Shown here piece by piece: positions 17,885 through 26,231 of a stretch of 64,000 nt of DNA (its first letter is position 1; the number at the start of each line of letters is the position of its first letter). This DNA is from CAYVTV01 sp964563105 (GTDB taxonomy: Bacteria; Bacteroidota; Bacteroidia; Bacteroidales; GCA-2748055): the NCBI GenBank assembly GCA_964563105.1, contig CAZLXM010000001.1:62001-126000 (forward strand). The letters are read 5' to 3'. Both the position numbers and the translations under genes were made by a program. Under the pieces are notes generated by a model, which saw only the letters and a list, made by a program, of their open reading frames with translations, was not told where the DNA came from and ran no database searches.

Positions 17885-18739
17885 TTATTCCTTTAATAAT
17901 ACTCTTAACAATTCATTTACCTGCTCAATCTTTTCCGGATAGCCCATTTTTTCATAAGAAAAAATAAGATTTCTTAATAAACGTTCAAGTGTTGTTAAAT
18001 TGCTGCAGGGAGTATAATACTCCTTACGTGAATCAAGCTTTTGCTCATAAAGGAAAAAGTCAATCTCCCTTCTGCTTAATATAGTACCCTTATTATAAGG
18101 ATTTATATAAAAAAGAATACCATCAGGATCATCCTGATAGTTCTGATCCTGATATGCAAGAATATAATTTAATGGTAAATTGACTCCATAAACCGGTATA
18201 TTTAATCGTTGAGCTACAATGGAATAAATAATGGAAAGACTGATGGGGTTTCCTTTTTCCCTTTCAAGTACCAGGTTAATAAAAGAATTACCGGGTGAGT
18301 AAAAATTAGAAGTATTTCCGGAAAACTTATGCTTTGCAAAAAAAATGTGATTCATTACCCTTATCTTTTCAAGGGCTGTAAGGCCTTCATGTAATTCTAT
18401 CCATACTTCCTTCTGCAATTTCTCAATCTGAGCTTCCAGTTCTGAAAAATACAGGTCCGGATATTGATATTTTGCTATTAAATATGCACCATACAATAAA
18501 TCCTCACTACCCGAAAGTCTCCATTGATATAATTCATCTTTTAGATCAGATAACTGAATGCTTTGAATAATATCCTCTATTTTATTCTGCAGGTCAGGAT
18601 TCATTGTTGTTTCCCATGCTTTTTCAAGCCTGGGAATAATCTCTTTACCCATATCCTGTAATTTTAGGGTAACAAGCATTGAAACATCCTCATCCGGATC
18701 TTCCAAAAGCCTGATCATTGCATGAATTTTTTTATCCAT
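17885..18739 (-). CDS. SirB1-like transglutaminase-fold protein
   Basis: This 284-residue protein has an N-terminal helical HEAT-like stretch (about 1-60, DEDVSMLVTLKLQDMG). It is followed by the SirB1/transglutaminase-like domain, with the family signature GNPISLSIIYSIVAQRLNIPVYGVNLPLNYIL in the middle. The usual papain-like cysteine of true transglutaminases is not evident, so it may be non-catalytic. It converges on the epimerase and is divergent from the SPFH gene. No partner is predicted. Confidence 0.85.
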   Translation of the reverse strand: MDKKIHAMIRLLEDPDEDVSMLVTLKLQDMGKEIIPRLEKAWETTMNPDLQNKIEDIIQSIQLSDLKDELYQWRLSGSEDLLYGAYLIAKYQYPDLYFSELEAQIEKLQKEVWIELHEGLTALEKIRVMNHIFFAKHKFSGNTSNFYSPGNSFINLVLEREKGNPISLSIIYSIVAQRLNIPVYGVNLPLNYILAYQDQNYQDDPDGILFYINPYNKGTILSRREIDFFLYEQKLDSRKEYYTPCSNLTTLERLLRNLIFSYEKMGYPEKIEQVNELLRVLLKE

Positions 18740-18791
18740 ATGTTTTTCCGGAGTAAAATAAACCTGCAGGAATATAAATGTTTTTTCTTAA

Positions 18792-18799
18792 CAAAAATA
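18792..18799 (-). promoter_or_regulatory. -7 box for the SirB1-like gene
   Basis: Read on the minus strand this is TATTTTTG, a perfect TAnnTTTG. The start of transcription would be near 18785, 46 bases ahead of the ATG. It lies 4 bases from the opposing -7 box at 18804, so the two promoters overlap and may compete. Confidence 0.5.
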
Positions 18800-18803
18800 C
18801 AAT

Positions 18804-18811
18804 TAATTTTG
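18804..18811 (+). promoter_or_regulatory. -7 box for the SPFH-domain gene
   Basis: TAATTTTG matches TAnnTTTG exactly. Transcription from about 18818 would give a 78-base leader before the ATG at 18896. It is back-to-back with the minus-strand box at 18792-18799. Confidence 0.5.
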
Positions 18812-18895
18812 CTATCTATTTTATAAATATCATCTGAAAGCTTTTTGCCTTAATCAACAGGAAAAAAATTACTGGAATTGTATAAAACCCGGATC

Positions 18896-19711
18896 ATGCG
18901 AAAAAACATTCAATTTATTCTTATTATAGCTGTTGCAGCTATAGTGATTGCTTTAATATTTGGCAGTAAAATATTTTATATTGTTCAACCTGGTGAAAGA
19001 GCAATAATTTTTAGAAAATTTACTACCGGCCTGGATAAAGAAAAAATATTTAATTCAGGGTTCCATGTTATTGCCCCATGGAATGATTTTATTAAATATG
19101 ATGTCAGAGAACAAAAGAGTGAAGAAACACTTGATATACTTGATAGAAATGGATTAACACTTAATGTTGATGTTTTTGTGAGATTTAATCCTGTTTATGA
19201 TCGTATAGGATATTTGCATGAAACCATTGGCCAGGATTATGTTGGAAGGGTAGTGGTCCCTGAAATGCATTCTGCTGTTAGAAGGATAATGGGAAAATAT
19301 AATGCTGAAGAAATATATTCTACTATGAGAGCCAGGGTTGAAGAGGATATAATTTCAGAAACCAGAAATGCACTTAAAGCAAAAAACATCGAAATGCAAA
19401 CCTTACTTATCCGGTCAATTAAACTCCCTGAACAACTAAAACAATCTATTGAAAGTAAATTAAAGCAGGAACAGGAAGCACTGGCTTATCAATTTCGACT
19501 TGAAAGGGAAAAAAGTGAAGCGGAAAGAAGAAGGATAGAAGCAGACGGTATTGCAAGATATAATGAAATAATAAATGCTTCATTATCTGAAAAAATATTG
19601 AAACAAAGAGGTATTGATGCAACAATTGAGATTTCAAAATCCGAAAATTCAAAAATAATAGTTATTGGAACTGGCGAAAAAGGTCTTCCTGTAATCCTTG
19701 ATGCTAAATAA
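18896..19711 (+). CDS. Prohibitin/SPFH-domain membrane protein
   Basis: From the ATG at 18896 the protein has 271 residues. It has a single N-terminal membrane helix (NIQFILIIAVAAIVIALIFG), then a band-7/SPFH domain of about 190 residues (VQPGERAIIFRKFTTGLDKE through SIKLPEQLKQSIESKLKQEQ) and a short coiled coil. It is prohibitin- or HflC-like, and family members form membrane microdomain cages that influence proteases. The frame is open from a TTG at 18878, but the ATG gives a cleaner membrane anchor. Confidence 0.9.
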   Translation: MRKNIQFILIIAVAAIVIALIFGSKIFYIVQPGERAIIFRKFTTGLDKEKIFNSGFHVIAPWNDFIKYDVREQKSEETLDILDRNGLTLNVDVFVRFNPVYDRIGYLHETIGQDYVGRVVVPEMHSAVRRIMGKYNAEEIYSTMRARVEEDIISETRNALKAKNIEMQTLLIRSIKLPEQLKQSIESKLKQEQEALAYQFRLEREKSEAERRRIEADGIARYNEIINASLSEKILKQRGIDATIEISKSENSKIIVIGTGEKGLPVILDAK

Positions 19712-19749
19712 CCCCCTAATATTTTTAAATTTTTAATAAATACCTTATT

Positions 19750-20214
19750 ATGCTACAAAGAATACAAAGTTTGTATCTGTTGACAGCCTCCGTGATTTTG
19801 CTGCCGCTTTATTCAAAAGTAATAGCAAAATTGCAGATTTCAGAAGATCTTTTTGTTAATTTTTATCATAACCGTATGGTGGGAAATAATGTGGAATTGT
19901 TTGCAGAAGTTTCTACCTGGCCTGTTAGTTTTCTGTTGTCTATAATTATTCTTATTACACTAATATCTGTTTTTTTATACAAAAACCGTATGAGACAAAT
20001 AAGATTTTGTGTATTTAATATTATTCTTCAATTTGGTTTAGTCGGATTAATATATTTTTATACAAAATATTTTTTGCATAAATCAGGAGGCATACAAAGT
20101 GTTTTTATGTGGCCAATTTTATTGCCTTTTATTACAATCGTCCTGTGTTATATGGCTGTCAAAAAGATTCAGAAAGATGAATCTTTGGTCAGGTCTGTCG
20201 ACCGCATCAGATAA
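19750..20214 (+). CDS. DUF4293 four-helix membrane protein
   Basis: This 154-residue integral membrane protein has four hydrophobic helices (about 7-25, 55-76, 86-103 and 115-138). The opening MLQRIQSLYLLTASVILL is characteristic of the Bacteroidota DUF4293 family, whose function is unknown. It lies 38 bases behind the SPFH gene on the same strand and faces pyrI, so it could be cotranscribed with the SPFH gene. Confidence 0.88.
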   Translation: MLQRIQSLYLLTASVILLPLYSKVIAKLQISEDLFVNFYHNRMVGNNVELFAEVSTWPVSFLLSIIILITLISVFLYKNRMRQIRFCVFNIILQFGLVGLIYFYTKYFLHKSGGIQSVFMWPILLPFITIVLCYMAVKKIQKDESLVRSVDRIR

Positions 20215-20236
20215 GTCACGCCGGAGGTGCTTAAAA

Positions 20237-20704
20237 TTATGAAATAATTACCAGGTTATTTTGATCTGTTATCTTTTCACAATAATTGCATCTTAATTTA
20301 ACATGCTTTTTATCAACTACAGTAAACTTTGTGATAACTTCTTCATGATTAGTAATACATTTTGGATTAACACATTTGGCAATGCCGGTAATTATGTCAG
20401 GAAGATCTACTATTCTTTTTTCTTTTACAACATAGTCTTTTATAATATTTAACTTTGCTTCAGGGGCAACCAAAGCAATTTTATTTATATCTTCATTTCT
20501 GAAAAACATGCTGGAAATCTTAATGATTGATTTTTTTCCTAACTTTTTACTTTCCAGGTTCGTGCCAAATGTTATCTGATTATCTATATTGTCTAATCCA
20601 AGGATAGTTATAACTTTAAAAAGATCTTTAGACGGGATATGGTCAATTACCGTTCCTTCTTTTATTGCACTAACAACTAAATGGGTTTTGTCTTTTTTAC
20701 TCAT
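20237..20704 (-). CDS. pyrI: Aspartate carbamoyltransferase regulatory chain
   Basis: This 155-residue protein has the allosteric domain (VSAIKEGTVIDHIPSKDLFKVITILGL) and a C-terminal zinc domain with four cysteines in CVNPKC and CNYC. PyrI binds nucleotide effectors and holds catalytic trimers in the dodecameric ATCase. It begins 8 bases after pyrB, as expected for a pyrBI pair. Confidence 0.97.
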   Translation of the reverse strand: MSKKDKTHLVVSAIKEGTVIDHIPSKDLFKVITILGLDNIDNQITFGTNLESKKLGKKSIIKISSMFFRNEDINKIALVAPEAKLNIIKDYVVKEKRIVDLPDIITGIAKCVNPKCITNHEEVITKFTVVDKKHVKLRCNYCEKITDQNNLVIIS

Positions 20705-20712
20705 GATAAAAA

Positions 20713-21621
20713 CTATTTTAAACCTAAAATACTTGTGATTATTGCCTGTCGGGTATAAACACCGTTAAGGGTTTGTGTAAAATAATATGCTTTATCACTC
20801 TCATCAACATCAAGATGAATTTCATTAACTCTTGGTAAAGGATGTAAGACTTTCATATTTGGTCTTGCATCTTTCAACATACCAGCTTTTAATACATAAG
20901 CATTTTTTGTTCTTTCATACTCAATCGGGTCCGAAAATCGTTCTTTCTGTACTCTGGTCATATAAACGATATCGGCATGCTGAATAATATCTGAAAATTC
21001 TTTATACTCATAAAAACTGATTCCCATGCTGTTAAGAAGCATTTTATATTCTTCAGGCATTTTTAATTCATCTGGTGAAATGAAATAGAAACTTGCATTA
21101 AATTGTGACATCGCTATTAAAAGAGAGTGCACTGTCCGGCCATATTTCAGGTCACCTATCAGAAAAATATTCAGATTTTCCAGTGTTTTCTGGGTTTTAC
21201 GTATAGAATACAGGTCTAATAATGTTTGTGAAGGATGTTGATTTGATCCGTCACCGGCATTAATTATTGGCACCCTTGAAACCTCGCTGGCAAAACGGGC
21301 AGCTCCTTCAATAGGATGCCTCATAATAATCAGATCACAATAATTCGAAACAGTTCTGATAGTATCTCTAAGAGATTCACCTTTGGTTGAACTGGAAGTG
21401 TTTGTATCGGAAAAACCAAGCACTTTACCTCCAAGCCGGTTTACGGCACTTTCAAAACTTAATCTTGTACGTGTCGATGGCTCAAAAAATAAAGTTGCTA
21501 TAACATAACCTTTTAATATCTCCTGGTTTGGGTTTTCCTCAAATTCTTCAGCCAGGTCAAGTATTCTTAAATACTCTTTTTTACTGTAGTCATTTATGGA
21601 AACCAGACTTCTTCCTTTCAT
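20713..21621 (-). CDS. pyrB: Aspartate carbamoyltransferase catalytic chain
   Basis: This 302-residue enzyme joins carbamoyl phosphate and aspartate in the second step of pyrimidine synthesis. The carbamoyl-phosphate loop STRTRLSFESA, the HPSQTLLDLY motif and the HPLPRVNEI loop are intact. It lies 41 bases downstream of the yigZ-like gene and directly before pyrI, so pyrimidine genes here read through from the dnaA side. No pyrimidine-responsive leader is visible in the short gap. Confidence 0.97.
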   Translation of the reverse strand: MKGRSLVSINDYSKKEYLRILDLAEEFEENPNQEILKGYVIATLFFEPSTRTRLSFESAVNRLGGKVLGFSDTNTSSSTKGESLRDTIRTVSNYCDLIIMRHPIEGAARFASEVSRVPIINAGDGSNQHPSQTLLDLYSIRKTQKTLENLNIFLIGDLKYGRTVHSLLIAMSQFNASFYFISPDELKMPEEYKMLLNSMGISFYEYKEFSDIIQHADIVYMTRVQKERFSDPIEYERTKNAYVLKAGMLKDARPNMKVLHPLPRVNEIHLDVDESDKAYYFTQTLNGVYTRQAIITSILGLK

Positions 21622-21662
21622 AAGTAAAAATTAAATTATGTATTTATTCGTATAGCTTTTTA

Positions 21663-22262
21663 TTATATTCTTTCAAATTTAAATATCTCCAGTCTTTCAA
21701 TTGAATTGCTGAATTTTTCACTGAATTGTTCTCTCACCTTAATCTTCATTATACAGTTATCCTTAAATTTTTCTTCTATTTTAATGGCTTTGTATTCTCC
21801 CAATAATCTTTCAATGTTATTTATTTCTGTATAAGAAAAAGTCAAATTAAATATACTATAAATATAATCTTCTATGATTTCTGAATTTTCAAGGGCATCC
21901 GAGGCAGCATTTTTATAGGCTTTTACAAGTCCTCCGGTTCCTAAAAGGACCCCTCCAAAATATCTGATAACAATTAAAAGTATGTTTGTAAGCTGCCGGG
22001 CATCTATTTGGCCAAGGATTGGCTTTCCGGCAGTGCCTGACGGTTCACCGTCATCATTCACTCTGTATCTTTCACCATCATACCCAATTTTCCAGGCATA
22101 ACAATGATGTCGTGCATCATGGTACTCTTTACGAAAAGACTGAATATATGAATTGATTTCAGACTCGGAAGAGACAGGGAGGGCAAAGGAAATAAATTTG
22201 CTTCCTTTAACTTTATAAAGGCCTTGGGATGGTTTGCTAATTGTAAAGAATGAATCTTTCAC
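21663..22262 (-). CDS. YigZ/IMPACT-family protein
   Basis: This 199-residue protein has the UPF0029 domain (KFISFALPVSSESEINSYIQ, then the signature DDGEPSGTAGKPIL and IVIRYFGGVLLGTGGLVKAY) plus a C-terminal DUF1949-like domain. The family is linked to translation or peptidase regulation, but its molecular role is unsettled. It starts 12 bases after dnaA on the same strand. Confidence 0.92.
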   Translation of the reverse strand: MKDSFFTISKPSQGLYKVKGSKFISFALPVSSESEINSYIQSFRKEYHDARHHCYAWKIGYDGERYRVNDDGEPSGTAGKPILGQIDARQLTNILLIVIRYFGGVLLGTGGLVKAYKNAASDALENSEIIEDYIYSIFNLTFSYTEINNIERLLGEYKAIKIEEKFKDNCIMKIKVREQFSEKFSNSIERLEIFKFERI

Positions 22263-22274
22263 TAAAAGTTTTAA

Positions 22275-23696
22275 CTATATCTTCAGCTTTTTTTCAATTT
22301 CATCAACCTGAAACTTAAACCGCTTATCAGTTTCCATTAAATTGTTAACTGTTTTACAGGCATGCAAAACTGTAGCATGGTCTTTACCTCCGATATGTGA
22401 CCCAATATTTGCAAGAGAGGCTTTTGTAAGGCTCTTTGAAAAATACATGGCTACCTGCCTTGCCTGAACAATTTCCCGTTTTCGTGTTTTCGATTGCAAC
22501 AGCTCTATACCAACATTAAAATAATTACATACTACTTTCTGTATGTAATCTATGGAAATTTCCCGCTTTGTATTTTTAATTAATTTATCAATCATTTCAC
22601 GGGCCAGATCCAGATTAATCTCTTTCTTATTCAAAGTTGACTGTGCCAGCAATGAAATAAGCGCCCCTTCCAGTTCCCTGACATTGTCAATAATATGTGT
22701 GGCAATATATTCAACAACATCGTCAGGAATATCAATACCGTCATTATAAGTTTTTTTCTTTAAAATTGCAATTCTGGTTTCAAAATCCGGAGTCTGTAAA
22801 TCAGCGGAAAGTCCCCATTTAAACCGGGATAATAATCTTTGCTCTAAACCGGATAATTCAACAGGAGGTTTATCAGATGTGAGAATTAGTTGCTTTCCTG
22901 TCTGATGAAGATGATTAAAAATATGAAAGAAAATATCCTGGGTTTTTTCTTTTCCGGCGAATTCATGTACATCATCAATAATCAGAACATCAATCATTTG
23001 ATAAAAATGAAGGAAATCATTTTTATTATTATTCCTTATGGAATCGACAAACTGAGTTTGAAATTTATTCGCATTTACATATAAAACAGTTTTTTCAGTA
23101 AATTTTTCTTTTACGGAAATACCTATTGCCTGAGCCAAATGAGTTTTGCCAAGTCCTGAATCGCCATAGATCAAAAGAGGATTAAATGCAGTGCCACCGG
23201 GATTATTTGCAACGGCAATGCCTGCTGACCTGGCAAGACGATTGCATTCACCTTCAACAAAATTACTAAATGAATATGCAGAATTAAGCCTGGGGTCAAT
23301 ATGCATTTTTTTAATACCCGGAATAACAAAAGGATTTCTTATGGTTACTTCTTCAGGGTTAAGTGGTAATGGAACAGGTTTGTTTTTTAACTCTTTAGTA
23401 TTACTCGCAGGGAATTTAACTGTATAAGGTTTGCTATTAGTAAAATTATTATTTTGCATAACAACACTATACTCTAATTTAGCATCCTCTCCCAGCTCTT
23501 TCCTTAATACCTTTCTAAGGATATTAATATATTGTTCCTCTAAATATTCATAAAAAAAGGGACTTGGGACCTGAATAGTTAAAATATTATTTTCAAGCTT
23601 AAGGGGTATGATAGGTTCAAACCATGTCCTGTAACTAATAGATGGGACATTGTCTTTAATTACTTTCAGACACCTGCTCCAAACCTTGTTATGCAT
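22275..23696 (-). CDS. dnaA: Chromosomal replication initiator DnaA
   Basis: This 473-residue protein has DnaA domain I at the N-terminus (WFEPIIPLKL), a variable linker, an AAA+ domain with Walker A GDSGLGKT (178-185) and Walker B LIIDDVHE, and the C-terminal domain IV with the DnaA-box-binding signature GGKDHATVLHACKTV. It starts replication by melting oriC. The 360-base region upstream holds no TTATCCACA-type DnaA boxes that I can see, so this copy need not mark the origin. yigZ-pyrB-pyrI follow on the same strand. Confidence 0.97.
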   Translation of the reverse strand: MHNKVWSRCLKVIKDNVPSISYRTWFEPIIPLKLENNILTIQVPSPFFYEYLEEQYINILRKVLRKELGEDAKLEYSVVMQNNNFTNSKPYTVKFPASNTKELKNKPVPLPLNPEEVTIRNPFVIPGIKKMHIDPRLNSAYSFSNFVEGECNRLARSAGIAVANNPGGTAFNPLLIYGDSGLGKTHLAQAIGISVKEKFTEKTVLYVNANKFQTQFVDSIRNNNKNDFLHFYQMIDVLIIDDVHEFAGKEKTQDIFFHIFNHLHQTGKQLILTSDKPPVELSGLEQRLLSRFKWGLSADLQTPDFETRIAILKKKTYNDGIDIPDDVVEYIATHIIDNVRELEGALISLLAQSTLNKKEINLDLAREMIDKLIKNTKREISIDYIQKVVCNYFNVGIELLQSKTRKREIVQARQVAMYFSKSLTKASLANIGSHIGGKDHATVLHACKTVNNLMETDKRFKFQVDEIEKKLKI

Positions 23697-24056
23697 AATG
23701 ATTTTAGGGTTTATTTTAGAATTGTTAATATTAGTTTTTCTGTATAATTTTTAAACAATCAAGCTAATATTGTGAAAAAAAAATTAAAAAAAAAATTCTT
23801 TTTCTCTTGATTTTTATAAAAATTGTATATGCATTTTATATTCAATTAATTAAGAACAAAGAAAACATTTAAATAGGCTAAACTGCTGATTTTGAGCAAA
23901 ATAACCAATCCAAACTTTAAGAGATTGTACAATAATTATTTATAAAAATTGACTGAAGTATTGGTTGACCATGAATAGGAGAATAATACAACTTTTAAAA
24001 AACATAGAATGAATTTCGTCAAAATTTTCAGAAATTCCATCTCCTTTTTAATTGTT
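23697..24056. other. 360-base gap upstream of dnaA
   Basis: AT-rich spacer with long A runs around 23774-23803 and a 10-bp palindrome ATTGTACAAT at 23924-23933. It must contain the dnaA promoter, but no perfect minus-strand TAnnTTTG box is visible. I see no DnaA box cluster, no RNA gene and no ORF worth calling. Confidence 0.6.
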
Positions 24057-24998
24057 TTATTTTTTATCTTTTCTTCCAAAAATAGAAAAATGAACATACC
24101 TTTTTGGATTCTCTTTCATATCCTGGAATAATAAATCAAGATTTTCTGAAACGTCCAGTAATTTCAAATGAAGAGAGTCATTAACAACAAGCTTGCCTAA
24201 TGAACCCTGACCTGAATTGATATTATCCACTAATTCGTTCAAATGTTCTGAAAACAACTTTAACTCTTCAATTGTTGTCCCCAAACCGGAATTCTTAAGA
24301 GTATCCGTTATTATTGCAATATTGTTAATTGTTTTTTGAATATCATTTCTGCTATCACTAAGAGTTGAGGAAAATTTTTCAAGATTTTTTAAAGACCTGT
24401 TCAGATTTCCGTTGTCAGACAATTGATTGTTTAAACTGCTTGTTGCTTTGTTAATATTTTCTAAAGAAGCTTGCAAATTATTTATACCTTCGGTATCCAA
24501 TACAGAGTTTAAACTCCCTAATAGTGAGTCTAATTGAATCAATGCACTATGTGCATCTGTAATTATCGGATCAAAATTCGTCTGGAGTTTAGTCAACAAA
24601 TCTTTATCCCTTACAGATAACAAAGTGTCTCCGTAAGAATGATATTCAGAAGATCCGGAAAGTTCAATTTCAATAGATTTTCCCTGCATAATATCAGCAG
24701 ATGAGATTTTTGCTACTGATCCTTTAGGAATGTTATATTGTTTGTCAACTACTATTGCAACTATTATACGATTAAGATCATTGCCATCAAAATAAATTCG
24801 ATTTATAAGACCAACTTTATAGCCGTTAATATATACGGGAGCGGCAAATTCAAGGCCTTTTGCATCATTATAAACGGTATAATAAACATCCGTTCTTTTT
24901 ACAATGTTTTTTCCTTTCAGATAATTAATTCCCCAAATAATTAAAACCAGGGTTGTTAAAACAATTATTCCAATTTTGGCTTCTGTTCTTAATTTCAT
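24057..24998 (-). CDS. MlaD/MCE-domain lipid-transport protein
   Basis: This 313-residue protein has one N-terminal membrane helix (IGIIVLTTLVLIIWGINYL), then an MCE domain (about 37-115, GLEFAAPVYINGYKVGLINRIYF) and a long helical tail with repeated hydrophobic heptads. MCE proteins form hexameric rings that carry phospholipids between membranes. It starts 8 bases after the amidase gene, and no MlaE/MlaF partners are in the window. Confidence 0.92.
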   Translation of the reverse strand: MKLRTEAKIGIIVLTTLVLIIWGINYLKGKNIVKRTDVYYTVYNDAKGLEFAAPVYINGYKVGLINRIYFDGNDLNRIIVAIVVDKQYNIPKGSVAKISSADIMQGKSIEIELSGSSEYHSYGDTLLSVRDKDLLTKLQTNFDPIITDAHSALIQLDSLLGSLNSVLDTEGINNLQASLENINKATSSLNNQLSDNGNLNRSLKNLEKFSSTLSDSRNDIQKTINNIAIITDTLKNSGLGTTIEELKLFSEHLNELVDNINSGQGSLGKLVVNDSLHLKLLDVSENLDLLFQDMKENPKRYVHFSIFGRKDKK

Positions 24999-25006
24999 TT
25001 AAAGTA

Positions 25007-26140
25007 TTATTTATTTAATTCTGTGATTGCCTGATTTACGGGGATTATATCCCCATCTTTAATAGCTATTACAAAGGCGCCAATAAACCTCGATTGCCAC
25101 AAACTATTTTGTTCACTGGCTTCTTCATAATCTTTATATTTACCTATTCCATATTTGTACAACTTACCTGATACAAATTCTTCAGGAAAATCACATCCTT
25201 CAAAAATTCCATCCTGTAAAGATATCCTATTTTGTGAAGAAACTACCTGAATTTTAAAATATATATTAGTGGAACTATCAACTTCGCCTGCTTTTTCATC
25301 TTTATAATTACCTGATCTGCTGGTAGAAAAGTTGCTCCCTCTCTCAATATCTTTTTTATATTCTTTGAATGCCCTGAATAGTGCTGATGCAAGATAATCC
25401 TGCCCCTGTTCAGTTGCAAGATATTTTTCTTCATCGGGATTGGAAATAAATCCCAGTTCAACAAGGACACTTGGCATAGTTGTTTTCCATAATACTAAAA
25501 ATCCGGCCTGCTTAACTCCCCTGTCATACCTTCTGGCCCTGTCACGAAATTGATCCTGTATTTTTCCGGCAATATTAAGACTCTGGTCAAGATGTGTATG
25601 TTGAAGAAGACTGAAAATAATATAAGATTCTATAGAAGAAGGATCAAAGCCTTCATATTTTGCTTCATAATTTTCCTCTAAACTGATTACAGAGTTCTCA
25701 AGTTTAGCCACTTCAAAATTACCGGAATTACTGGCTTCTCCCATTACAAAAGTCTCCGTTCCGTATGAAAAAGATTGTGGGCTGGCATTGGCATGAATAC
25801 TGATAAATAAATCAGCTTTATTCTTGTTAGCTATGTCGGCTCTGATATCCAGAGGGATAAAAGTATCATCGCTCCTGGTAAAAATTATATGCACATCTTC
25901 ATAGTTAGAGCGTATATATTCACCTAACTTCAAAGCAACAGGTAATACTATATCTTTTTCCTTATATTTTCGTCCAATAGCTCCAGGATCCTGACCTCCA
26001 TGACCAGGATCAATAACAATTGTCCTTACTTTATTCTTTATTTTTGGCTCTTCTTCTGCATATGAGTGAATTACAAAGAGAATAAATATAAACAGGATAA
26101 CAAAGCGAAAAACTCTGCGTTTATTTTGTTGACAAAACAT
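25007..26140 (-). CDS. N-acetylmuramoyl-L-alanine amidase (Amidase_3) with C-terminal SPOR-like domain
   Basis: The protein has a signal peptide (FRFVILFIFILFVIHSYA) and a zinc amidase domain with VIDPGHGGQDPGAIG and the IHANAS segment. It ends in an approximately 70-residue SPOR-like domain (FKIQVVSSQN...). It cleaves the peptide from glycan strands during division. The frame opens at 26215, but the methionine at 26140 gives a normal signal peptide and leaves room for promoters shared with divergent lptD, so I use that start. MCE follows after 8 bases. Confidence 0.85.
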   Translation of the reverse strand: MFCQQNKRRVFRFVILFIFILFVIHSYAEEEPKIKNKVRTIVIDPGHGGQDPGAIGRKYKEKDIVLPVALKLGEYIRSNYEDVHIIFTRSDDTFIPLDIRADIANKNKADLFISIHANASPQSFSYGTETFVMGEASNSGNFEVAKLENSVISLEENYEAKYEGFDPSSIESYIIFSLLQHTHLDQSLNIAGKIQDQFRDRARRYDRGVKQAGFLVLWKTTMPSVLVELGFISNPDEEKYLATEQGQDYLASALFRAFKEYKKDIERGSNFSTSRSGNYKDEKAGEVDSSTNIYFKIQVVSSQNRISLQDGIFEGCDFPEEFVSGKLYKYGIGKYKDYEEASEQNSLWQSRFIGAFVIAIKDGDIIPVNQAITELNK

Positions 26141-26177
26141 GAAATAGTACGGGAACATTATCTCTATTTTGATTAGT

Positions 26178-26206
26178 TTTGAAAACTTAATTTTACTATT
26201 ACTTTG
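26178..26206 (+). promoter_or_regulatory. Candidate lptD promoter
   Basis: TTTG (26178-26181) is followed after 17 bases by TTACTTTG (26199-26206), one mismatch from TAnnTTTG. It would start transcription about 20 bases before the TTG start of lptD. Its location inside the long version of the amidase ORF supports the shorter amidase start. Confidence 0.35.
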
Positions 26207-26231
26207 TTTTTGCAAAAATAATATTTAAAGC

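Noticed and set aside
23697..24056. Replication origin next to dnaA
   Set aside because: No cluster of TTATCCACA-type DnaA boxes is visible; AT-richness and A runs alone are not enough.
26141..26215. Longer N-terminus of the amidase
   Set aside because: It would put 25 polar residues before a normal signal peptide and cover the likely lptD promoter.
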